The notes under the pieces: model-generated
Database searches by the model: none
What the model saw: the letters and a program-made list of their open reading frames with translations, nothing else
What the model was told of the DNA's origin: nothing
Part shown: one piece after another, positions 20,601 through 31,500 of the stretch
Layout of the letters: every line of letters starts with the position of its first letter
Position numbering within the stretch: position 1 is the stretch's first letter
Program-made: the position numbers and the translations under genes
Assembly: GCA_000310025.1 (NCBI GenBank)
Contig: FN649727.1
Location: forward strand, 8,899,734 to 8,963,733
From: Ectocarpus siliculosus
Lineage: Eukaryota > Sar > Phaeophyceae > Ectocarpales > Ectocarpaceae
Length of the DNA: 64,000 bases
Direction: 5' to 3'

Positions 20601-23600
20601 CCGGAGAAAGCGTTACGACGGTAGCTACCGCGGTTGTGAGGGGGCGTGAGATAACCCTTGGGGTGGCCATGGGGGGTGGGGGGTAGATCCCTGTACCAGG
20701 GACAGCTCAAATCGTAAGACCAGGCATGGGATTGGACCGTACACAAAGTTGCAAATGCCACCATATTGAGGGCGTCGCCGAGGCAAGGGAGTGGAAGGGA
20801 AAAGCACGTGTGGCCTACGGGGCGGATATTTGTTGTTTGGGGGAGGGGGTGCTTCTTGTCATCCATGGCCGGTTCTATGACAACGATAGACCCTCGCGTC
20901 ATCCCTGCGAAGCTGGAATCGAGCTTTCCGAAGTTCGCGGAGCAGGAGGGCAGATGGTGTGACCCTGGATTATTCGGCACTCTATCAAGTGCGGTCCGTG
21001 TTATTGAGCTTTTGTGCCTCACCTACACGGAGGCGCTCCGAAGATCATGTACATACATTTTTCGTTCGCCCCCCCGCGCTGTTTGGGCCCACGGCCCTCT
21101 CGTTTCTCTTGAGAATATTCGTGCCTGTTCGGTGCTTGGCTCGCGCTTGCCTGCCGTCGTTGTTGCTGTTGTTGTTCCGGCTCCGTGGGTGGGCGTCCGT
21201 CTTCGGTAGAGATCGATTTGACAAAATATATACTCGGAGTTACATACATATCACCTACGCGGTGTTTGCCTCTAAGCGACACGAGAATAACGTCCAGCGT
21301 ACGACTGCTGCGTGCTTGTGTCAATTACTATGTGGGTCGTAATGTTGATGATGATGACAGATTAAGACCAACATGGAGATGGACTCGCACGAAGAGCGTC
21401 TTCACACGATGATCCAGGACAGCAAGAGGGAGGCCGCTAAGGAGGAGGCCGACCGGAGAGCCAAGGAGCTACGGGAAAAGGCGAAGGAAGCGGTGAGTCC
21501 GGCAACAGCTATTAGTATTGTACACCAATGCAATGTAGTGACAGTAGTTGCAGTTGCAGAAGCGCTTGTGGTTGTCGTAGCAGTAGTCGCGTGCATAGAA
21601 GCATCAACCACTACTGCTGTCATTAGTAGTATATTGGAAGTAGCAGTGGCGGTGGGCTTTGGTGGTAGTCGTAGCGGTCTCTCTTGACGTGTCATCGATC
21701 TCCATTTGTTGTTGGTCCTGTTGATGTTGCCTGTGTGCATTTTTGCTTGTGACGTGTTTTGCACCCCTTCAAGTCAAGGTGTCGCTCGTAAGGCTTTGCA
21801 TACTTGCCGTAAATTATTGTGTTCCCAGTTGAAGAGCTTCAACCAGGGGCTACGCAGAAGGGAACACGCAGAACTTACCTTGCTTGATTTTGAAGGCGAG
21901 ACGAGTCCAGCAGATCCGTCCCTCACACGTACCCGCGAACAAGCGACAAGCTTTGTGCATGACAGCACGAACTAGGTAATCCTCGGCTAGGTTCAAACTC
22001 TCAAGTTTGCCGCTACAAAGTTTCCCAAGGAAATCGGGGCTATCCGTCCTGTATTATAGTATGTCATGCCGTCTTACCGTTGACCGGTCGTTGGGGCATA
22101 TCTAGCGTGGTGTGCCCCATCCATACCCCACCTCCACACGTACTATAGGCACATCCTAACACCCCATTATGCACGAACACCTGTCTCCCCCCCCTCCCCC
22201 CTGCTCCGAAACGAAGCAACTCCGGGGCTCCGGTATGGGAGGGATGTCTGGCATGGGTGGCGGCGGCGGCGGCATGGGAATGAGCGGCTCTTCCATGTAC
22301 ACCGAGGCCTCGGACTACGGGGTGGCGAGCACGGGCGGGACGGGCTTTGGCGGAGGGGGGGGGGGGTCCGGGGCTTCGTTGGGCTTGTCGGTGCCCGCTG
22401 CCGGGCCGGCGTCGTCTACCCCTGTGGCGGACACGCGTGTTTCCACGCAGGTACGTCGGTGGAGGGAGGGGGGAGGGTCTAGCAGGACTTCCGGTATTTG
22501 GGTTGTAGGTGCTGAGTGTGTTGTTCAAAGTGGACAGTGATCATTCTGTTCGGGTGTGTCGTGAGGTTATCTTTTGGCGAACTGGCGGGAGGGGGGTGCA
22601 TGGCTGATCTGCAGCTAAGGTGCCGATTGGGTCCCCAATAAGAGATCACGGTGCGCGAGATAGGAGTTGCGGTAACCGCAAGAACCGCGCGTCTATGCAT
22701 CCGGTGCGTGCGCTTGCCACCACCCCGTTGCCAATACCGTCCATACCCTAGACCACAAGCGCCCCACTCCCCCAATAAGTTTCCACCGAGAGCTGAAACA
22801 CTCAAGCCTACTTGGTCGAATCTATTTGCGCTTGGTCGCTCGCCGGTCTGTATCCGCCCTGAACAACAGGGAATGAAGCTGGGAGGAGCGTCCAAGAGCA
22901 AGAACATGCTGGACTCCCTCATCAAGGAGGACCACCTGGTGTCCATCCCGTCCGCGAGCAAAGCCTCGGCGGGCGGGACGGAGGCAGCCGTCCCTGCGGC
23001 CGTCGTTGCCGCCTCCGTGCACCCGGTCTCGCTGAGCGTAGAAGAGCGTCTTAGCTGCCAGGTACAGATATGTCATCCTCGTTGGCTGGCGGAAGGAAGA
23101 TGGGGAATGGGCACCTTTTCTTTTTTTTTTGCGACGGGGCTGCTCCAGTTCTCCCTTTACGCTGGCGTAGAGAACGCCTCATCGCACAGGTCGGCTCTTC
23201 GCTTGTATTGGTGCAATTTTGCGAGAACATGTCTTGGTACATCCAGTGTCGTGGTAAATCTCTCCGTACACGGCAGGTATATTCCACAGCGGTCTCGTTT
23301 TTTTACATGCATAGCCCGTCGTTGTTGAACACCCCCCGTATGCGTGTATGCGGCATTCGACACCTTGCCTTGCAAGAGGAGATACGGCACGTGCGGGACC
23401 CTGTTTTCTCGTTTGGATTGACACCCATATGCTAGGATGCTTTGTTCGCGTCAAGTCCTATCACATGGCCGAGAAATCATTGTACAGGGACACACCTGAC
23501 CCCAGGAGCCTGATTGCCATCTCCTGTGCTTGTTTGCCAACACCACCAAGTACATTTCGAGGCTTGAACCACGGACCCCCTCCCCCTCCCTCGCCATTAG

Positions 23601-26600
23601 AATATTAATGTTCACCCCTCGCTCCCCCCTCTTGCCAACAAACCGCTCCTCCTTCGTCTGGGACACACCGCGCAGCTTACCCGGGAGGGCACCCTGGAGA
23701 GCATGGAGGTGAAGGGAACCCTGAGCCTGACTGCCAACAGCGACGGAGCGAACAAGTGCAAGGTGGTGCTGGCGTCCACCGACCCTTCGGGGACCTTCAC
23801 CTTCCAAACGCACCCCAAGGTACTGCTGTGTGTGTACCGGGTGCATGATGATGCACGTTGCCGCTGTTGCGAAGTTTGGCGCCCCCCTGGGTCTGTTTGC
23901 GATGTTATGTGTGCTATCGTCTTCTCCCGCGACCTGCTGTGGGCGTTCGTGCAACGCGCGTGGGCGTGGTACTTCGAATCACTCCGTTTTTGTTGTTGTG
24001 ACGACAACGACTGTTTCCGACTGGCGACGTGGCGTCGGTGTAGAGACCAGAGACCATCGGGACGAAGCCTGCATCGAACACATGACGGTAAAAATGCGGC
24101 GGGCATTACTCAATCAGACTCAGTTTGAAGCCCAGTACATATCCAGCACGATTCCCTCAAGCTCAACTGCTGTAAAGACTTGACCACGCCCCCTCTGACT
24201 CTGAGAGTTGCAAGGGAGCGCGTAGTCATAGTGTAGTTTTCCCCCTTCGGTTGAAAGCGTCGAGGTCAGTCGTTGCGTGCTGAGAAAGGTCTTGGTGGGG
24301 GGCCTGGACAGGTTCCGCTAAGCGTGTATCCTTTGTTCGTCTGAGACGGAGGGAAAATTTCTGTTGGAGTGTGCCATCAGCGAGCTCGCGTTGTCGCGCG
24401 TAGCTCTACCGGTGTACATTCCACCATAGTTTTTTTTTCTCCCTGCAGTACCGGCGATCTTAGTAATAAGTGCTTGGTCTTCACGCACGGCCATTGGTGC
24501 AAGCCACGCTCCGTCTACTGTACCTAAATTATGTACACTTGCTACCTTCGTGGGTGAAATGAAGCCTTAGCGTCCTGCTGAAGGAGTGGGTAGATGTCCG
24601 AGTTAGGTTTCATGTGCAATAATTCTAACCGAGGCCTTGGTCTGGTGTAGCTTTCGGTGCCACTCGTCGCCGCTGTTTATGAAACCGAAAACACGCGAAA
24701 TACCACGAAAGCTACCAGGGACCTTGATGACCGGTATTGTTATGAGTTCTAAAACGTATTTCATTCTTGGTTGCTTCTTCAATTATAGGTGAACAAGGGC
24801 ATGTACGACTCCGCCAAGACTCTGGCGTCGAAGGACCAGGCCAAGGGGTTCCCAGTGGCTCGACCGGTGAGTAACAGAGGGAAGGAAGGAAGGAAGGAAG
24901 GAAGGCGGATTCTCCGCTCTCTTCGTTGCCGTTTTTGTCTTTTTTTCGCGTACAGTATTCCATCTGCTTTGTACGCTGGTCTACTGGTGTACAGCAGTCG
25001 TTTTTTTTGTTTTTTCAAGCTATTACACTGAAAACCCCAGATCACGGTCTCCTCTGCTTGCCCCCCCTCTCTCCCTTGTCCGGTGCATGCCGCTAGAACC
25101 GTCGCTCGCGCTATAACGGATCTGCCTGACCTTTGCAGCGCCGCAGTTTTTCCTGGCGTGCGCCTGGGTACACCTCAAAGTTTGTTGTCATGCCGGCCGT
25201 CCCTTGTGATGATTAGAATTTCGCATTTTTGCGTTAATTTTCAACAGGCCACCAACTTTTGGTGTGTGCTTTCATACGAGCTTGGTCTCTTGGTTGCTGA
25301 CCGTTCTCGTGTGCGTGTTGGCTCGCTCGGGTACGGACGGACGGTGCAAACAGGTGGGCGTGCTTCGCTGGAGCCTCAACACCACGGACGAGTCGCAGAT
25401 GCCGCTCACGATCAACTGCTGGCCGGAACCAGAGGGCGGGGGGCAGATGAACGTCAGCATGGAGTACGAGCTGGTGAGCTGGTGGTGGTTATAGTCCGGT
25501 GCCGCCTCGCGTTGCACGAGTGGGATCTGCTTTTGCGTGTCGAAGGCATGGCTCGGTTTTTGCTTGCACGACCCTGATTCGGGCAGCGTTCTCCCCGCAC
25601 TGATTGTTTCGTTGTGGCTCGTTGAGGATGAACATCGTCGACCGCTGGAAGAACTTCGCGAGTGTTTTGTGTCAGCGTATTTTTTTCCCTGCTGGGCACT
25701 GCCTCTCAAATAGGATGCGTGGTGGTTTATTGTTTCACGACACTGGGCAACTAACGCACCACAAGTACGCCTCCCCCCTCATTTTTGGGCCACCTATGAA
25801 GGAACGGTTTGCCATTGGTGATCGGTCCTGTGAGAGCAATGCTCCGTCGTCTGGAGGACGCGTGGTCAATGGTCTAAACACGAAGGCATGCGAAACAAAA
25901 GAGTACGCCCCCCGCCGCCCTGTTCGAACACGCCTCTTTTCAGGTTCGACCGATGGAGCTCCACGACGTGCGCATCAGCATCCCCCTCGGCTCCTCCGCC
26001 GTTCCGGAGATCGCCGCGATCGACGGCTCCCACCGCCACCTGACGCAGGAGGGCACGCTTTTGTGGACGATGGACCTGTTGGACCAGTCCAACCGCACCG
26101 GGTCTTTGGAGTTCAACATCGCGTCCCGCGACGCGGAGGCGTTTTTCCCCATCACCGTCACCTTCGCCTCGAACCAACTCTTCTGCGATGTGCAGGTCAG
26201 TTTTTTCGTGTGTCTCAAAAAAGCGGCGGAATTGTTTTTTTGATTTTCCTGTGAGTGTTCTAGGCTGACTGCGCAGGAGGGGGGGGGCGGAGGTAGGGAC
26301 TGAGCTTGTATTTTATTCATAACCCATACCGGCACTAGTTTTCGCACTTAAGAATGAAGGGTCCATCAGTGCTGTGTAGGTGAAGATTGTGCAATTCCAT
26401 TGAGTGGACATTATACTTCGCAGTAGTAATTTAACCCGGGGTTGTTCCACCGTGAACGGTTGGAGCCTGCCTGACTTTGTCGGGCTACCGAAGGCGTTCA
26501 CGGTGCCTCAGTACTCAGTACAGCAGCAGACAGGTTCTACTACTGTTGTAAGTCCCTGGTGCAGCTCTAAGCGAGACGACCATGGTAAAGGGCAGCGTTT

Positions 26601-26980
26601 GCCTCTCTTGGCATCCATGCACACGTGAACGCACACACGGCCGGTACGTCGTCAAATCTATGAAGAATCGTGTTCGCTAGCGCTGATGCTGGCTCTACGG
26701 CTCTAGTCGACTCCGCTAACCCTGTCAGCGTTGCTTGGCTGTACTTTTCCGCTGCTTGCATCTTGCACTGCTTGTCCTTTTCGTAAGGGCCACCAATGGC
26801 CACCGTACTGTGACAACTCCTGCACCGTGTTTTTCCTTTGTCTCCGTCCCGCCGTCTTGTTTGTTCTCGGGTCATGCACTGCCTCTCCAGGTGGCTGGAG
26901 TGACCAACACGGAGACGGAATCGCCCATCCAGTACGGCTACACCGCATCACTCACGGCCGATTCCTACACGGTATCGTGA
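17626..26980 (+). CDS. COPD: coatomer (COPI) subunit delta
   Basis: The protein is the delta subunit of COPI, the coat for Golgi-to-ER and intra-Golgi vesicles, built of an N-terminal longin-like domain and a C-terminal mu-homology domain. The twelve exons are 17626-17628, 18704-18827, 19499-19639, 20373-20497, 21361-21492, 22217-22450, 22870-23061, 23676-23819, 24789-24866, 25354-25473, 25944-26195 and 26891-26980. They join in phase to 544 residues, close to the family size. Landmarks are [35 protein letters not shown] and [11 protein letters not shown] (residues about 1-125), MDSHEERL, a Gly/Met-rich linker (about 177-250), PLTINCWPE (about 410), GSLEF and [11 protein letters not shown] (about 500-515). 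Exon 1 is only the ATG before a GTGAGA donor, the least certain part. Two consecutive introns begin with GC instead of GT. Confidence 0.92.
19640..20372 (+). other. GC-AG intron 3 of delta-COP
   Basis: The donor is AAAG|GCGAGT at 19640 and the acceptor AACAG at 20371-20372. Phase 1 joining gives L-S-K-V-V-P-D, matching the conserved delta-COP sequence at this place, so the GC donor is supported by homology and frame. The intron contains a 57-bp tandem repeat. Confidence 0.75.
19835..19995 (+). repeat. 57-bp tandem repeat (about 2.7 copies) in delta-COP intron 3
   Basis: Units start near 19835, 19892 and 19949 and share CAGACGACGAAGTTGGAAAG followed by TCAAGCACTCTGCG. The 57-bp period equals 19 codons and one frame stays open across all units, but the block lies within an intron supported on both sides. 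Confidence 0.75.
20498..21360 (+). other. GC-AG intron 4 of delta-COP
   Basis: The donor CAACAG|GCAAGC at 20498 is close to the consensus for GC-AG introns (AG|GCAAGT). The acceptor is GACAG at 21360. Phase 0 joining gives N-I-T-L-Q-Q then I-K-T-N-M-E-M-D, in register with delta-COP homologues. Confidence 0.75.
24879..24905 (+). repeat. (GGAA)n microsatellite in delta-COP intron 9
   Basis: Six to seven GGAA units lie shortly after the GTGAGT donor at 24867. Confidence 0.9.
25835..25920 (+). repeat. dispersed repeat copy 1 (delta-COP intron 10)
   Basis: A block of about 85 bp containing CAATGCTCCGTC, ACGCGTGGTCAA and GGTCTAAAC, then AAGGCATGCGAAAC and a C-rich end, has a diverged second copy at 32317-32402 in an intron of the cysteine synthase gene. 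Both copies sit close to an intron 3' end. Confidence 0.75.
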
Positions 26981-28282
26981 ACCCACATGGGTTTATTTGT
27001 TGTCCCGGTTGTCCCCTCTTGTGCCTCAATGGGGACGGGGCGGGATTTAGTATAGCTGCAGGGGGGGGGGTAATAGGCGATTGTGTCAGGAAGAGGTGAA
27101 GGGAGGGTGTGGAAGGGATATTCGAACTACGACGCACCTGTGAAGTGCTATCCCATGTAAAGCTACCGGCGCACAAGAGCTGGCAGCGGAGCTCCCTACT
27201 TGTTCAGTTCAGCGGTTGAGGACGACGAGTCTTGGGGGTTGGTTTTCGTGCCCCTCCTTTGCCACAGCAGTAATTGGCAAGTGTAGAGTGGAAGCCGGGA
27301 CATAGTTTTCTTTGGGCGTCGCTTGTCCGCCAGGCAGATGTCATCTACTGCTCTGCTGGGTTGTTTGAAAGATGCCGACACTTTTTGTCCAAGCATCTTC
27401 CATGGGAGGCAAAAAGCGTTCATTAGTTTTTTTTAGTGTCGGGTTTGCTGCTCCTCGCTCTCTCTTGGCTGTCTGTGCCCCCCTTAATACCGGGTGGCTC
27501 CCGGCGCGCCTTCCGTTGCTTTTGGTGTCCGATATGCATACGATCGCCAATTGTAGGTGTGTAATTTGATATTTTTATATTTGAAGATTTGTTTGTGTTG
27601 AAAGATACACGCCGACTCGACCGGGGTGGTGCAAACGTGCAAACCAAAGCTGCCGCGCCAAATTATTGTGCCGCCAACGTGCACAAGGGAAACGGGAGCT
27701 GATCTCCTGATCCGGTGGTGGTGCATCACGACAATTTTCTTCAAACGAGGACTGCTGCTGTCGTTCTGTCCAACGCAGTTGGGCGCGTTATGTTGTAGAT
27801 TGGTCAGCCCCGGCTGAAAACAAGTGTAGAGAGACCCCCATTGTCTTTACATTTTTCAATTTTGGTGAGGGGGGGTCTCTCGCATGGCGGAGCCCCTGAG
27901 AGCAATCATCCATCTGTGTGTCGTCTGCTGGCTGGTCTGGTCTGTGGTCTCGCAGCAAGTAGCACAGAGCAGCACCTGCGAAGATCTCCACCACTCCCAA
28001 TGCAGTTACCGCTCTCGTTAGGTTTCATTGGTTCAGCTCTCCGTGCTCCCAACTATATATGTGAGTCACGTTCGGAATATGCAATGGCCTCCTTGTTGTG
28101 GAGGGAAGACACAGAGAGATGAGATTGCACAGCAGGCGCAGCCGTGATGCGGCGGGCAGAGAAGAGGGGGAGAGAGACGGGAGGACCACTTTGCTATTAA
28201 TGAATCCCTCTCATCGAAGGAACTGTGCTGCGTAGGCGGCGTGGGTTACCTCCGCACAAGGGGAAGCGCAAACATGCGAAAA
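26981..28282. other. delta-COP 3' flank, no gene recognised
   Basis: The 3' UTR of delta-COP presumably begins here. Plus and minus frames are short and show no conserved sequence. A G-run at 27061-27070 and a G-run at about 27869 are the only notable features. Confidence 0.45.
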
Positions 28283-28569
28283 TTACCGAGCATGATTCTG
28301 CATGTACGCTGGCTTTTTCTTGGTCGCCGCCCGTCCTGTTTGACTCATGCTGACGATGGCCTCGGTTGATATTGCTGGGTGAGACACGCCCCGCCAATCC
28401 ACTGCCTCTGCGGCACGGATGAGCTCGAGAATATTTCTGGCGTCGGTTTTGGTAGGAAAACTAAGAGGCTCGCGCTTGTTGCATAGCCAGCACCCGCCGT
28501 TGTCGCTGAGCGTGATCTTCCCGGGGTTCTCGGATGCGGTGCAATTGTAGGGAGGCGAGCCGTACCACA
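28283..28569 (-). pseudogene. orphan exon-like ORF, unknown
   Basis: A minus-strand frame of about 95 codons follows a good acceptor (TTTTTCTAG at about 28583-28575) and runs to a stop at 28283. It looks protein-like: L-W-Y-G-S-P-P-Y-N-C-T, then G-G-C-W-L-C-N-K-R-E-P and an A-R-N-I-L-E-L-I-R-A-A-E-A helix, with four spread cysteines. No ATG opens it and no upstream exon was found; the cysteine synthase start lies immediately beyond. It may be the last exon of an unseen minus-strand gene or a stranded gene fragment. I do not recognise the family. Confidence 0.3.
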
Positions 28570-28596
28570 AGCCACTAGAAAAAGGAATTTTTATGC

Positions 28597-31500
28597 ATGT
28601 TTTCTAAGAAAAGGAACGGAAGAACGCCTAACCCCGTGCAATTATCCCCGGCCGGCCGCACCACACCCCGTTCCGCCCCACTACTGCTTGCCTACACTAC
28701 ACCAGCGAGACCTTTCACCAGAGCTGTGCTCTCCAAGAACACTAACTTCGACAGACAACCCGTCACCATCCTCAACATGGCCGCCTCCACCGCCACCGCC
28801 GGTGCCGCTGCTGGGGTCTCGGTGGGCATCGTACGGGGCTTTCCCGGGGCTGTAGGGTGAGTCGAAGCGACAGACACAGCGTCCTTCGACTGCTGTTTCG
28901 TGCCAAACGTGGAGATCACGCGTGCGTGCTTTTGTTTCACACGTGTCAAATTATTGTCTGGCCGGGTATTTGTCCGCACTTTGGACAACAGGCTTGTCGT
29001 GCAGAGTGTACAACAATACACCATCGTAACATGCATGGCACACGGCATTTTTCTTGCGGTACTGCTGCGTGTGTCTGCGAGCGGTTGACGACGGCAAGCT
29101 GTAACCTGTGTTGACTTGGAGCACCTCCCGAGACGTCACCAGTTTCAAGCACCGTATTTTCTGCAAAAGCTCTTTGCTGTGGGTGTGGCGCTCTGGTACC
29201 GCAATGGTCGGAGAGATGGCACCGGGTGCGATCATTGTGCTATTTTTTTCTTCGTGTTTTGTGCCGCACCCCCGGTGCGATCTCTCCGACCGGTGCGGTC
29301 TCTGAGACTCTTACGGTAGGCAGGAAGTCCAGTAGCGTAGCGAGCGGAGTGTTAGTATGTATTATCCTGTCGAGAACTCTGTGCAGGGTGCGAGATTGTC
29401 GACGCCCATGCACACTTTTGACAAGTCCAAGCTCAACCCCGTTGCCGTTGCTGTGTCTTCCCTTCTTACTTCCCCCGTAACAACACGAGTATTTCTCCTT
29501 GTCCGTCTCCTCCTTTCATCGCTCTGCCTCCAATACCCCCCTAAACACCACCGGACAGCAACACCCCGCTGGTTCGGCTCGGCAGCCTCAGCGACAAAAC
29601 GGGGTGCGAGATACTGGCCAAGGCCGAGTGGATGAACCCGGGGGGTTCCGTGAAAGACCGCGCCGCGAAGTACCTCATCATGGACGCCGAGAAGAAGGGG
29701 GTTCTCAAGCCGGGAGGCACCGTGGTGGAAGGGACTGCGGGTAACACCGGCATCGGATTGGCCCACATGTGCCGCGCGAAGGGCTACAAATGTGTGATTT
29801 ACATCCCCGAGACGCAGAGCAAGGAGAAGATGGAAGCCCTGAGGTAACAGCAGCAGCTGTTGCTGGGGCGCGAGATCTCGTCAGTTTCAGTAACGCCAAG
29901 AGAAACGGGCCGCGCGCTCTTTCTTTTCTCTCTTGCAGTGCTCGTCCTCCCTCTCCGAAACATGACTGCCTGCTTTGATGGCTCTCGATCTTTCTCACAG
30001 TCCCCTTGCCTCGGACGGCCCGCTCTCTGTTGATAAGCCCCTTTCCGATTGGCCTGCTGTCTTGATGCCCTCCACGTCCTGTTGGTGCGAATGGCCTTGA
30101 TTATTCGGACGAATAGGGGCCTCGGGGCAGAGGTAAGGCCGGTGCCGGCGGTGCCGTACAAGGACGAGATGAACTACAACCACCAGGCGAAGCGCTGCGC
30201 CGAGGAAATGGAGAACGGTAAGTGTTTCTTCGTCTTGTTTCTACAATAGATCCTTGTTTGTTGAGTGGATCCTGGGCCAGCAAACCAGGTGCACAATGAG
30301 TACACTCAGAAGAGTATCGAGAGCGCAGTAACATGCTATTCCGGAATTGGCCGCTTGTTGGTGGGCCCTAGGGATGGGACATTGAGGTGTTAGCGTTCAT
30401 GTATTTTGTTGTTGGTTGTATAGATCCCCTTGTGGCACCGACAAGGGTTTGTAGATATAGCAGAGGCGATTTTCTGCGCCAAGTCTTCGTGTGGGAAGTA
30501 GCGCATGGTATCCGTTGAATCCCGTAGGGGGGGAAAGGACCCAAGTCGTTGCTCCTGGTTGTCGCAAGCGGCTAGTTTTTGTGTTTCGCTGAGCTCCACG
30601 CGTCTTCTCGTGCCCATGATCAAGTGATGTACACAGCCGCTTATGTTTTTTTCGCTTTTTGTCACCATCTCGAGTCTCTTGTGCGTGTTGTTTCTCGTCT
30701 TTGATCTTGTTGTTGAGATCTGCACCTGCTTCTTCGTTGTCGACAAACCGTTCTCCGCCTAGCCTGGTTATGTCGGCGGCACATACAACCATGTAGGCAC
30801 GCTCCATCATGGAATCTTAACACCCTTCTCCCGTTGAAAACTAAACATCCAACCGGGCACATTACGGTCCCAATTATCCCGAGAAGAACGGTCACAAACA
30901 ACCCTCCATTCATATATTCCGTCGCCCCTCTCGATTCTCGTTAACACTTCCCGGAATTTCCGTCAAACGTCGTTTCATCCAATCCCTTCCGGTCTCTGCG
31001 CATTCCTGTCGCCCCCCATGAAATGCCGGTTCATCCCATCCCATCCCATCAGCTGTGTGGGCCGATCAGTTCGATAACCCGGCCAACCAGCTCGCTCATT
31101 ACGAAACCACCGGGCCGGAAATTCTGGCACAAGCGGGCGGGAAGATCGACGCCTGGGTGGCGGCTGTCGGCACCGGTGGGACTCTGGCAGGTGCGTGTGG
31201 TGCACCCCTCATAACGAGTGTTAACGAGCGTGAGTGTTGTTCACTTCAAAGTGCCAGCTGATGAATCTGGCGTTGCCCGGCAGTCGGTGCTGTCGATGCC
31301 GCAAGGACGGAGTGGCTACACCTTGATGGTAGACTCTGTCGTACGTACGGATTCTGCGTCTCTACCACTCGTTGCTGTGAAGACGGCGACGGGCTGTGTG
31401 GGTGGGTGAGGGCGTCCGCTAAGACCGTTACTGATACGGCAGTTGAGGTTTTCACGAGTTTTGACCTGCTTTTGCGGCGGCTGCTGTCGAAGATGGGTCG

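Noticed and set aside
21706-21975. Plus-strand ORF between delta-COP exons 5 and 6
   Set aside because: It does not match delta-COP. Exon 5 joins 22217 in phase without it, so it is intronic.
22064-22528. Minus-strand ORF opposite delta-COP exon 6
   Set aside because: It is the antisense of the Gly/Met-rich linker and has His/Arg/Pro-rich shadow composition.
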